From Clostridia bacterium (lineage in GTDB: Bacteria > Bacillota > Clostridia > Oscillospirales > CAG-272): a stretch of 35,629 nt of DNA. Of this stretch, positions 26,850-35,158 are shown piece by piece (within the stretch, counting starts at the first letter, position 1; every line of letters begins with the position of its first letter). Both the position numbers and the translations under genes were made by a program. A model generated the notes under the pieces. The model had not been told where the DNA came from. It was given only the letters and a program-made list of their open reading frames with translations, and made no database searches. The stretch is taken from positions 1 to 35,629 of the forward strand of contig JAFWXZ010000057.1 in the NCBI GenBank assembly GCA_017522795.1, read 5' to 3'.

Positions 26850-28175
26850 ATGAAAAAGCTTTTATGCTCACTTACTTCACTCTTACTCGTGGTTATTATG
26901 CTGTTCGGTATGACCGCCTGTGTTGGAGGCAATCCTGACGGCACCGGAGACGGAGATGGCACCTCTACCGATAAAGAGGGCAATACCATAGTCAAGATTA
27001 TGTTCCACGTTGATAAGTCCTCTACCGAGGGTCAGGCTTATCAGAAGAGAATTGATGCCTTCAACGCGGCTTACAAGGATCAGAAGATCAAGGCTCAGGC
27101 TATTTTCAAGGCGCGCTCCGCAGGCGCATCGGGCTATGAGACCGAGCTTCAGAACAATCAGCTTGAGGGAACTCTCGCAGACATCATCACCTTCGACGCA
27201 CCTAACACCGCTGCATACGCAAGCGCAGGTCTGCTCTACGATATCAGCGATCTTATCTCTAAGGATGAGCAGGATAAGTTCTTCTCTCTCAATATGTACA
27301 ACGGCAAGCTTTACGGTCTTCCCATTCAGGAGTCCAGCGCAGGCTTCTTCTATAATAAGAAGATCTTCCGCGAGGCAGGCATAGATGTCGGCGGCTACAC
27401 CGCAGAGAACCCCTGGACCTTCGAGCAGTTCAAGGACGTTTGTGCAAGACTCAAGGCACACGGCGTGACTCCCGTTGATATGCGTCTTGACGCTACCAAG
27501 GACGAGACCGCTCCTTACCTCCTCTATCCCTTCATCTACGCGGCAGGCGGCGACTTCGTTTCCTCTGACGGATATACCGCAAAGGGCTATTACAACTCCG
27601 CTGAGACCGCGAAGGGCTTCCAGTTCATCAAGGATCTCATCACCGCAGGCTACACCTCCTACTCCATCGGCGCTACCGACTTCTTCACAGGTAAGGTTGG
27701 TATGTATCTTTCTTCCGGTTGGACTATTCCCGATCTTGATAACAAGTACAGAGAGCAGTTCGCTTCCCGCGATGACTGGGGACTTCTTCCTTATCCCAAG
27801 GGCGCAGAGGCTGCCAGCGCAACAGGTAGCTGGTCCTACGCAATTACAAACAACCACCACGAGGACAAGACCGCATCTCTCGAGCTTCTTAAGTGGATGA
27901 CCTCTGCAGAAAGCTCTGAGGCTATCACCACCGCAACAGGTATGATCCCCGCCCGCAGAGACGTAGTTAAGAACTATGCGCAGGGCTCTCCTGAGTACAC
28001 TCTTCTGAAGCAGCTTGAGCTCAGCGGCAGAGAGCGTCCCGTAACCGTTGCATACCCCACCTTCTCCACTACCTTCAACCAGATCATTTACGGTCTTGGC
28101 AATGGCAATGTGACCGACCTTCTTAACAATGCAACCAACACTCTTCAGGATGCAATGGATAAGGTTAAAAAATAA
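26850..28175 (+). CDS. ABC transporter solute-binding lipoprotein
   Basis: This 441-residue family 1 extracellular solute-binding protein delivers a sugar to the permeases encoded next. It has a lipoprotein signal with MTAC lipobox (C24), a Gly/Asp/Thr-rich linker (25-45), then the two-lobed fold of the maltose-binding type. I start at ATG 26850, after AAAGGAG; the frame is open seven codons further upstream from a TTG but that would include the ribosome binding site. Codons in the mature part are strongly biased, with almost only AAG for Lys, GAG for Glu and no TTA, CTA or TCA from 26886 to 27860, consistent with high expression. The substrate is inferred to be a fructooligosaccharide or fructose. 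Confidence 0.92.
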   Translation: MKKLLCSLTSLLLVVIMLFGMTACVGGNPDGTGDGDGTSTDKEGNTIVKIMFHVDKSSTEGQAYQKRIDAFNAAYKDQKIKAQAIFKARSAGASGYETELQNNQLEGTLADIITFDAPNTAAYASAGLLYDISDLISKDEQDKFFSLNMYNGKLYGLPIQESSAGFFYNKKIFREAGIDVGGYTAENPWTFEQFKDVCARLKAHGVTPVDMRLDATKDETAPYLLYPFIYAAGGDFVSSDGYTAKGYYNSAETAKGFQFIKDLITAGYTSYSIGATDFFTGKVGMYLSSGWTIPDLDNKYREQFASRDDWGLLPYPKGAEAASATGSWSYAITNNHHEDKTASLELLKWMTSAESSEAITTATGMIPARRDVVKNYAQGSPEYTLLKQLELSGRERPVTVAYPTFSTTFNQIIYGLGNGNVTDLLNNATNTLQDAMDKVKK

Positions 28176-28205
28176 AACACAAAAACAAACTGACTAAATG
28201 AAAAA

Positions 28206-29177
28206 ATGACAAACACTTCATTAATAATTTTAGGATTGTTTATATGCGCTTTCTGTGGCTTTGCCGTCTATGACTTAGCCACAGCAAAGAGGCATAAAGA
28301 GGTTTATCGAGCTAAATCCTCGATAACGGCATATCTTATGCTGCTTCCGTCGGTAGCCCTTGCCTTCCTATTTATATTATTACCTATTTTATATTCGTTA
28401 GGCTACGCTTTTACCGACTACTATTTATTAAAGCCGAATGAGATCGGATTCGTATTCCTTGATAATTTCGCCGAGCTTTTCAAAGAGATCTCGGAGAAGG
28501 GAATGCTTTATAACGCGATCATCAATACGGTCACCTTCGTGGTAGGCGTCGTGCCCTTACAGATCGGACTTGCTCTTCTGCTTGCTCTCTTTGTAAACCG
28601 CCCCTGCTTCGGAAGTAAAATATTTAAGGTTTGCTTTTTCGCTCCCGTCGTAATCTCGCTGTCGGTCACGGCGTTCCTCTGGGAACAGATCCTTGCCCCC
28701 GGCGAGGGAGGACTTCTGAACGCTATGCTTGGTATGTTCGGCGTACCTCCTCACGACTGGCTTCGCGATCCCAATACCGCGATGCCCTGTATCATCGTGC
28801 TCAGTGCATGGCAGGGCTGCGGATATCAGATGCTGATCTTCCTCTCGGGACTTTCCAATATCAGAAAGGATCTGTACGAGGCAGCAGCTCTGGACGGAGC
28901 AAACGGATGGCATAAATTCTGGAACGTGACCTGGGTAGGACTTCGCTCCACCTTCGTCTACATACTTATCACCGTGTTTATCGGTGCGTGCAGAATTTTA
29001 ACTCAGCCTATGCTGATGACGGGATATATGAGCCACACGGTCACCTTGTCCTACTATATGTACAACCTCGGATATACCGAGCGTTGGGTAGGAGAATCCT
29101 CGGCGGTCGCACTGCTTATGACCATCTTCATCGGTGGCGTGACGCTGATTCAGCGCAGAATGTTCAGGGAGAAGTAA
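28206..29177 (+). CDS. ABC sugar permease, MalF/UgpA type
   Basis: This 323-residue membrane permease has the EAA loop at 225-232 (EAAALDGA) that contacts the ATPase. It carries an additional hydrophobic helix at the very N-terminus (about 5-24), ahead of the usual first helix (AYLMLLPSVALAFLF, about 42-56), so it has about seven membrane segments rather than six. No clear Shine-Dalgarno precedes the ATG. A three-codon reading frame (ATG AAA AAA TGA at 28198) overlaps the start. It follows the binding protein by 30 bp without a terminator, so reduced translation relative to the binding protein is likely. Confidence 0.9.
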   Translation: MTNTSLIILGLFICAFCGFAVYDLATAKRHKEVYRAKSSITAYLMLLPSVALAFLFILLPILYSLGYAFTDYYLLKPNEIGFVFLDNFAELFKEISEKGMLYNAIINTVTFVVGVVPLQIGLALLLALFVNRPCFGSKIFKVCFFAPVVISLSVTAFLWEQILAPGEGGLLNAMLGMFGVPPHDWLRDPNTAMPCIIVLSAWQGCGYQMLIFLSGLSNIRKDLYEAAALDGANGWHKFWNVTWVGLRSTFVYILITVFIGACRILTQPMLMTGYMSHTVTLSYYMYNLGYTERWVGESSAVALLMTIFIGGVTLIQRRMFREK

Positions 29178-29178
29178 T

Positions 29179-30093
29179 ATGGATGAAATAAAGAATCTGC
29201 CTAACTTCAGGCCTAATAAAACACCCGTCAAGAAAACCGTAAAAGAGGTTATCTATTACGTTGTCGGAATAGTTTTATCCTTAATATTCATACTGCCCAT
29301 ACTGTATATGCTGGCAACCTCCACAAAGAGCGAATCGGCTTACGCTGAGAGCGTTGGAACGCTCAGTATGTTCCTGCCCGATTTTGCAAATCTCGGAATT
29401 GCCTTTGATAACTACAAGAGCGTTCTGGTCAACTACGACATCTGGAAATACGCTCTGAACAGCTTTATCTACGCGGCTATCGTTATCGTACTCAATATAC
29501 TGATCAACGGTCTTGCGGGCTACGCTATGGCAAAGCTTACCTTCCCGGGTAAAAAGCTTCTGTCCTTTATGATCATCTTCCTGATCGTCGTACCCGTCGA
29601 AACCTCGATAATCCCCCTTTACTCCATAGTTAAGATAATGCTTGGATTAAAGCAGGAGATGTCGGTCATCGGTGTAATTCTCCCCGCGGCGATAAGCATA
29701 TTCAACATATTCCTGTTTATGCAGTTCTTCCAGAATATTCCGAAGGAGTATGAGGAAGCGGCGCGTATGGACGGCGCAAACACACTTGACGTATTCTTTA
29801 AGGTAATAATGCCCCTGTCAAAGCCCATTCTCGCGACGGTAGCGGTATTCTGCTTCATCGGTGTCTGGAACGATTATCTCTGGCCCTCGATGATACTGCC
29901 CGCAGCCGACGACGGATCCTGGTCGCTTTTACCTATTCAGACGGCGCTTATCACCATAAAGAGCATAGAGGGTATTACCACGGGCGAGATAATGGCTTCG
30001 CTGGTAATCACAAGTATACCTATCTTCGTGACTTACGTTGCGGCACAAAAATACATTGTACAAGGCTTTGGCACGTCCGGGCTTAAAATGTGA
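29179..30093 (+). CDS. ABC sugar permease, MalG/UgpE type
   Basis: This 304-residue permease has six hydrophobic segments and an EAA loop at 192-200 (EEAARMDGA). It starts one base after the previous permease, with AGGGAGAAG upstream. The C-terminus (KYIVQGFGTSGLKM) matches the usual end of this family. It forms a heterodimeric channel with the preceding permease. The only ATPase visible for it is the one encoded at 18591. Confidence 0.92.
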   Translation: MDEIKNLPNFRPNKTPVKKTVKEVIYYVVGIVLSLIFILPILYMLATSTKSESAYAESVGTLSMFLPDFANLGIAFDNYKSVLVNYDIWKYALNSFIYAAIVIVLNILINGLAGYAMAKLTFPGKKLLSFMIIFLIVVPVETSIIPLYSIVKIMLGLKQEMSVIGVILPAAISIFNIFLFMQFFQNIPKEYEEAARMDGANTLDVFFKVIMPLSKPILATVAVFCFIGVWNDYLWPSMILPAADDGSWSLLPIQTALITIKSIEGITTGEIMASLVITSIPIFVTYVAAQKYIVQGFGTSGLKM

Positions 30094-30099
30094 GGAAAT

Positions 30100-32637
30100 A
30101 TGAAACTTAACAGAATTATAGCATTAATACTACTTCTGGTTATGCTAATTGGCACTGCTACGGGATGTAATCTCTTCCCCGGAAGCAATCCCGATACTGA
30201 TACCGATACGGATAAGTCTCCCGCGGGTAAAGAATCCCTCGTGCTGAATTATTCGCTTGACGAGGCATCGGGCAGTCTTACCAAGGAATCGGTAAGCGGT
30301 AATGACTATACCATTAACTACGTGTTCAACGAGCAGAACGCTGCCAATCTCTTCAAGGAGCCTAACGATCCCCTGAGAAGACCCGGTGTAAAGGGCAACG
30401 CCTTATATATGGACGGCTTCTCAAACAATATTGTAAACAGGGATTTCGTAGCTCCCTCCTCGGCAATAACCATGTCCGCCTGGGTAGCACCCAGAGTATT
30501 TGAAAATATCGTTTATTACGGTGGCGAGACCGCGGGCGCAGGCCATACCCGCCTTACCTCTATCATCAACAAGGGTGATATCGAGATGGGCGAGGGCTTC
30601 CTTCTCGGCTATGGCAGACTGGGCCTCTGGGGCATTCAGCTTGCATTGCATAGCGAGGAAACAGGCGAGGACTTCGTAATTGGCTTCTACGATCCCATCA
30701 ACGCCCTTCCTCTTTACGAGTGGTCTCACGTTGCCGTCACCTTCGACGGTGAGACTGGATATATCGCCCTCTTCTTCAACGGCGAGAAGTCCTACGAGGC
30801 GCTTATTCCCGAGCTTGTTGCTACAAGCATCATTTCCACCGAGGAGCCCCTTCGTATCGGCGCATACGTCACCCCCCAGATCGAGTTCGGTATCAAGAGA
30901 CAGATGGTCTCCGGACTTCTCGACGAGGTGCAGATTTACTCCGCATCTCTGACACCCAAGGAGATCGCTGAGATCTATGCAGATACCGATTCCGAGGCAG
31001 AGCATCCCTATCTTGACTGGAAGGACATTGCACTTGACTCCTCTGTTTACGAGGGTGACCGCTACCGTCCCCAGTACCACGCAATTCCCCCTGCAGTATG
31101 GATGAATGAGCCTCATTCTCCCTTCTACTACAAGGGTATGTATCACGTATTCTATCAGCACAATCCCGCAGGCCCCTATTGGTCGCAGATCCGCTGGGCT
31201 CATATCGTAAGTGAGGATATGGTTCACTGGAAATACGTTAAGGACGCCGTAGTTCCCACCGCTGGCATCTGTCCCGAGGGTATCTGGACGGGCGGCGCAT
31301 GCATCGGTCCCGACGGCACACCCTGGCTTGCAATTACCGCGGGTACGAACCTGTACGGTAATCCCAACCACGGCGGTCAGAACGTTGCATTTGCCCACGC
31401 GGCAGATCCTAACGATCCTTATCTCGTTGATTGGATCGTCGAGGATAAGCTTGTTATCACCCAGCCTAACGACAATACCCAGGGCGAGAGAGAGCAGTTC
31501 CGTGATCCCTTCGTCTGGTATGACGATGGCACATATTATATGATGGTCTCCACCTCTATCCCCGGTGCGGGCGGCTCGGCAGTTGTTTACACCTCCGAGA
31601 ATATGAGAGAGTGGGATCACCGCGGATATCTCTATCAGTGCGATTACAACAGATATCCCGAGCAGGGCGCTCACTGGGAGTGCGTAGTAATGCTTCCCAT
31701 CAGCACCAAGGACGGCTCCAAGACAAAGTACATTCTCTTTGACTGTCCTCAGTACACCGTAGACGGCTACACCGTTGAGTGCTACTACTGGATAGGAACC
31801 TTTGATAAGGAAAACTGCAGATTTATTGCAGATGACGATAAGCCTAAGCTCTTTGACCTGGGCAGAGGCGTATATACAGGTCAGAACGGCTTCTGCTTCC
31901 TCACCGAGGAGCAGATAGCGGCAGGCAAGTCCTACGAGGACGGCAGAACTATCCTTTACGCTATTGCGCAGGGTAAGGACGCAGGTACCGCGCAGAACGC
32001 TACTGCAGGCTGGGCGCACAACTTTGCAATTCCTCTTGAGCTCTGGCTCTCCGACGACGGCACCGAGGTAATCCGCGAGCCCGTTAAGGAGATCGAAAGC
32101 TTAAGAAAGGAAACGCTTTACTCCTACAGCGGCGATGGTAAGACCGCAGACGAGGTCAACGGCGAGATCTCCGAGCTTCGCGGCGACCTTCTTGAGATCA
32201 GAGCGACAGTTGAGCTTGATCCTACCAACCCCGATTACTCCGCAGGCTTCTTCGTAAGATATAATCCTTACGATCTTGACGGTAGAACCGAGAGAACCGA
32301 GATCAGATTCTGTGACGAGGGCGTTCTGGTTGACAGAATTCAGTCCTCAATGCTCGATTACGTCAGCCGTCAGCCCAGCCACACATGGGATCGCGTTAAG
32401 AAGGAATATGAGATCACCATTCTTCTCGACCGTTCTATGCTGGAGGTTTACGTTGACGGAGTTATCAGCTTCACAACGAGAATTTATCCCAAATACGGCG
32501 ACTCTGATTTCTTAAGAGTCTTTGACAACAATGCAAACATTAAGTTTACCGAGCTTCACATTTACCGTATGGGCAGCGCGTACAGCGATACCGTAACGCC
32601 TCCTTACTACGGCAATATGGGAAACTTAGGTGAATAG
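30100..32637 (+). CDS. GH32 family lipoprotein with Glu at nucleophile position
   Basis: This 845-residue surface protein has lipobox ATGC (C23), an Asp/Thr-rich tether (about 30-40), an N-terminal LamG/concanavalin-like domain (about 46-300), a GH32 propeller from about 320 and a C-terminal GH32 sandwich (about 660-830, with LLDRSMLEVYVDG). The second and third catalytic motifs are normal: RDP at 468-470 and E527 in HWEC. The first motif reads WMNEPHSP (334-341) in place of WMNDPNG, so the nucleophile Asp is replaced by E337 and the following Asn by His. It may still be an enzyme, with altered specificity (for example transfer rather than hydrolysis), or mainly a binder. It lies between the permeases and a binding lipoprotein, in one operon. 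Confidence 0.88.
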   Translation: MKLNRIIALILLLVMLIGTATGCNLFPGSNPDTDTDTDKSPAGKESLVLNYSLDEASGSLTKESVSGNDYTINYVFNEQNAANLFKEPNDPLRRPGVKGNALYMDGFSNNIVNRDFVAPSSAITMSAWVAPRVFENIVYYGGETAGAGHTRLTSIINKGDIEMGEGFLLGYGRLGLWGIQLALHSEETGEDFVIGFYDPINALPLYEWSHVAVTFDGETGYIALFFNGEKSYEALIPELVATSIISTEEPLRIGAYVTPQIEFGIKRQMVSGLLDEVQIYSASLTPKEIAEIYADTDSEAEHPYLDWKDIALDSSVYEGDRYRPQYHAIPPAVWMNEPHSPFYYKGMYHVFYQHNPAGPYWSQIRWAHIVSEDMVHWKYVKDAVVPTAGICPEGIWTGGACIGPDGTPWLAITAGTNLYGNPNHGGQNVAFAHAADPNDPYLVDWIVEDKLVITQPNDNTQGEREQFRDPFVWYDDGTYYMMVSTSIPGAGGSAVVYTSENMREWDHRGYLYQCDYNRYPEQGAHWECVVMLPISTKDGSKTKYILFDCPQYTVDGYTVECYYWIGTFDKENCRFIADDDKPKLFDLGRGVYTGQNGFCFLTEEQIAAGKSYEDGRTILYAIAQGKDAGTAQNATAGWAHNFAIPLELWLSDDGTEVIREPVKEIESLRKETLYSYSGDGKTADEVNGEISELRGDLLEIRATVELDPTNPDYSAGFFVRYNPYDLDGRTERTEIRFCDEGVLVDRIQSSMLDYVSRQPSHTWDRVKKEYEITILLDRSMLEVYVDGVISFTTRIYPKYGDSDFLRVFDNNANIKFTELHIYRMGSAYSDTVTPPYYGNMGNLGE

Positions 32638-32647
32638 GGAGGGCAAT

Positions 32648-35140
32648 ATGCGTAAAATAACAACCATAATTTTAAGCATTATATGCGTTATCTTACTGTG
32701 CGCTGGTATGGTCGGCTGTCAGTGGTTCAATCCCGATACAGATCCCGATACCAAGCCCGATCCCGACAACATCGTGGTTAAGCCCATTGTAAACGGCGGC
32801 TTTGAATCTGCTGACCTTTCGGGTTGGACTGTAGAATACGGCGACGCCTTTGACGACGATTGCGTCTCCTCGCAGAAGACCTTTATGTTCGAGAATGATG
32901 CAAACAACAATATTCTGTCCATCAACCACACGGGCAACTGGTATCTCACCGGTAAGGGCTATCACGGCAAGTATTCCGGTGCCAGAACGGGCGCTATCCG
33001 TTCTACTGCCTTCACCGTTCCCGAGGACGGTATAGTCAGCCTGAAGCTTGCGGGCGGCTCTCTTACCGTTGGTAAGGGCACCGGCGCACCCCAGAAGGCA
33101 AAGGAAAGACTTTGCTTCGTTGGCTTCTATCTTGCGGAGAATGATAAGATGATCGCAATGCAGACCAACGAGTATTTCCACGAGCATACCGAGGAATACA
33201 TTATTCCCGAGAGATATGCCGCAGGTGTATATAACACCGATAACTTCTACGAGTATTTCCTTGACCTGTCCGAGTATGCAGGCGAGGAGGTATATATCAG
33301 AATAGTAGACAACGATGAGAGCTACTATTACGGCTATATCGCAGTAGACGATATAAAGATCGGCAGTGATGCCGAGCCTCAGACCGAGGGCAACTTCTTC
33401 ACCAAGGTCACAGATTATGCTACCGACGCAGAGGCTCCCTCCATCTACGAGATCGCAAACGGCGACTTCGAGCTTGGCTCTCTTGCAGGCTGGACGGTTG
33501 TTTCGGGCGATGCATTCTCCAACGAGGGTGTAAATACCGAGAGCGTCTGGTGGAATGAGAACATCACCTACTCCCGTGACGGTGACTACCATTACGGAAA
33601 GTATATGCCCTCCGCAACAGGCGTGCTTCGCTCCTCCGAGTTCGTTCTCGGTGGCTCCGGCTACATCAGCTATAAGCTCGGCGGCTGTGAGGATAACGGC
33701 AGAACCTACCTCAGATTTATGGTTAAGCAGGGCGACGAGGCGATCGAGGTCGCAAGATACTCTAACTTCAAGTTCTGGAATTATCAGTTCCCCTACGTTC
33801 AGAACGGCATGCGCCTTCTGAATATGGTTCAGTACTATGCAGACTTCTCGGCATACCTTGGCGAGACTATGTATATTGAGGTGGTTGACACCAACACCTC
33901 CTCCAACGAGCTTGGCTGTATCGTTCTCGATAGCGTCAAGACCTATTGGGAGGAAAAGCCTCTCTGGATCGACAGCGAATCCTTCCTCGTTAAATACGAG
34001 CCCGACATTATGATCGAGAGCGAAAATCAGATCACTAACGGCGGCTTTGAGACAGGCGATCTCACAGGCTGGACCGCAGAGGGTGATAAGATCGGTAGCG
34101 TGACAAACGCTTCCGGTTGGTGGAACGAGAACCTTCCTTATAATAAGAAGGGAACATATCTCTTCTCGGGTATTTCGGATGAGGCAGGCAGAGGAACTCT
34201 TACCAGCTCCGCCTTCACCGTTGGCGGCTCGGGCTACATCACCTTCCTTATGGGCGGTGGCGGAAACCCCCTTGAGTGCTACATCTCTATTATTGATGCC
34301 GAGACCGAGGAGGAGGTTGCCCGCTTCGCTAACAGACTCTTCAACGATAAGGGCATTGGCATAATAAATAACGGCAGTAATCTTGCTAACATGGTGCTCT
34401 ATAAGGCAGATCTCTCCGAGTTTATGGGCAGAAGCCTGAAGATCCGCGTGGTAGATAACGCTACGAGCGGATGGGGACTTATCACCGTGGATAGCTTCGT
34501 CACCTATTATAAAGAAGCATCGAACGTTCCTGCGAAGGCAAACGAGGCTGTGGACATCAAGCCCCAGCCTCTGCCCGACACCGTTCTCGGTGAAAACGAT
34601 CCCTACCAGGTTCTGAACGGCGACTTTGAGACAGGCGACCTTGAGGGCTGGACTATCACTAAAACGAGTGGCAGCACCGAGATGGGCTACGTTTCCGGTC
34701 AGGACGTTTTCTGGAAGAATGCCGATAAGTCCTATAACAAGGACGGCAGATTCCTCTTCACAGGCATTGAGGACGTTATGGGCAGCATGGAGGGCGCGCA
34801 CGGCGTGCTTACCAGCTCTGATTTTACCGTCGGCGGCTGTGGCTTCATCACCTTTAAGCTTGGCGGTGGCTACAACCCTGAATGCTATATCGAGATAGTT
34901 GATGCCGAGACCGACGTTGCAATAGCAAAGTATCACAACGACAATGAATCTCATAACGAGGGACGTATGTTCCTGTTCAAGGCTGATCTTACCGAGTTTA
35001 TGGGAAGAAATGTTTACATTAGAGTGGTAGATAACGCTTCTGCTGACTGGGGATGCCTTGCGGTAGACAGCTTTATCACTCATTACGAATCAATCGAGCA
35101 GCTGCCCGAGGCGGCTCTCGCTGATAATAAGCTTAATTAA
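32648..35140 (+). CDS. Lipoprotein of four tandem GH32-associated binding-type modules
   Basis: This 830-residue protein has no catalytic domain that I can see. The signal peptide ends in MVGC (C24), then comes an Asp/Pro tether (NPDTDPDTKPDPD). Four related modules of about 160-190 residues start at about 49, 271, 464 and 657. Each opens with NG(G/D)FE-x-GxLxGWT, has a TG-x-LxSS-x-F-x-(V/L)GGSG(Y/F)I core and ends in a MG-x-x-(V/L)-x-IRVVDN and DSF segment. Modules of this kind are found attached to bacterial fructanases, so surface fructan binding is likely but unproven. I start at ATG 32648, after GGGAGGG; an overlapping in-frame GTG at 32630 is less likely. The codons contain no TTA, CTA or TCA from 32696 to 35083. 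Confidence 0.88.
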   Translation: MRKITTIILSIICVILLCAGMVGCQWFNPDTDPDTKPDPDNIVVKPIVNGGFESADLSGWTVEYGDAFDDDCVSSQKTFMFENDANNNILSINHTGNWYLTGKGYHGKYSGARTGAIRSTAFTVPEDGIVSLKLAGGSLTVGKGTGAPQKAKERLCFVGFYLAENDKMIAMQTNEYFHEHTEEYIIPERYAAGVYNTDNFYEYFLDLSEYAGEEVYIRIVDNDESYYYGYIAVDDIKIGSDAEPQTEGNFFTKVTDYATDAEAPSIYEIANGDFELGSLAGWTVVSGDAFSNEGVNTESVWWNENITYSRDGDYHYGKYMPSATGVLRSSEFVLGGSGYISYKLGGCEDNGRTYLRFMVKQGDEAIEVARYSNFKFWNYQFPYVQNGMRLLNMVQYYADFSAYLGETMYIEVVDTNTSSNELGCIVLDSVKTYWEEKPLWIDSESFLVKYEPDIMIESENQITNGGFETGDLTGWTAEGDKIGSVTNASGWWNENLPYNKKGTYLFSGISDEAGRGTLTSSAFTVGGSGYITFLMGGGGNPLECYISIIDAETEEEVARFANRLFNDKGIGIINNGSNLANMVLYKADLSEFMGRSLKIRVVDNATSGWGLITVDSFVTYYKEASNVPAKANEAVDIKPQPLPDTVLGENDPYQVLNGDFETGDLEGWTITKTSGSTEMGYVSGQDVFWKNADKSYNKDGRFLFTGIEDVMGSMEGAHGVLTSSDFTVGGCGFITFKLGGGYNPECYIEIVDAETDVAIAKYHNDNESHNEGRMFLFKADLTEFMGRNVYIRVVDNASADWGCLAVDSFITHYESIEQLPEAALADNKLN
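32792..33364 (+). repeat. Binding-type module 1 of 4
   Basis: This first and most divergent copy of the repeated module has a longer central part (with FHEHTEEY and NTDNFYEYF) and lacks the GGSGYI core, having PEDGIVS instead. Confidence 0.7.
33458..33949 (+). repeat. Binding-type module 2 of 4
   Basis: This copy opens with NGDFELGSLAGWT and carries the WWNEN and GGSGYISYKLGG stretches shared with module 3. It reads MYIEVVDTNTSS where the others have IRVVDN. Confidence 0.75.
34037..34513 (+). repeat. Binding-type module 3 of 4
   Basis: This copy opens with NGGFETGDLTGWT and carries GGSGYITFLMGGG, DAETEEEVARFAN and EFMGRSLKIRVVDN. It is the closest relative of module 4. Confidence 0.75.
34616..35089 (+). 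repeat. Binding-type module 4 of 4
   Basis: This copy opens with NGDFETGDLEGWT and carries GGCGFITFKLGGG, DAETDVAIAKYHN and EFMGRNVYIRVVDN. It differs from module 3 mainly in the first third. Confidence 0.75.
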
Positions 35141-35158
35141 AGTTTCAAGGAGAGCAAT

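Noticed and set aside
26883-27860. A 325-codon open frame on the minus strand opposite the binding protein
   Set aside because: It is codon-register antisense of a strongly biased gene, with no independent support.
30421-32019. A 532-codon open frame on the minus strand opposite the second GH32
   Set aside because: It is codon-register antisense of a clearly real gene, caused by codon bias.
32693-35083. A 796-codon open frame on the minus strand
   Set aside because: It is in exact codon register with the module lipoprotein and stays open only because TTA, CTA and TCA are missing from the sense codons. The product has no recognisable domain and no ribosome binding site.
32792-35089. Regularly spaced repeats as a possible CRISPR array
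   Set aside because: The repeats are diverged protein modules of about 480-570 bases inside one reading frame, not short identical repeats with unique spacers.
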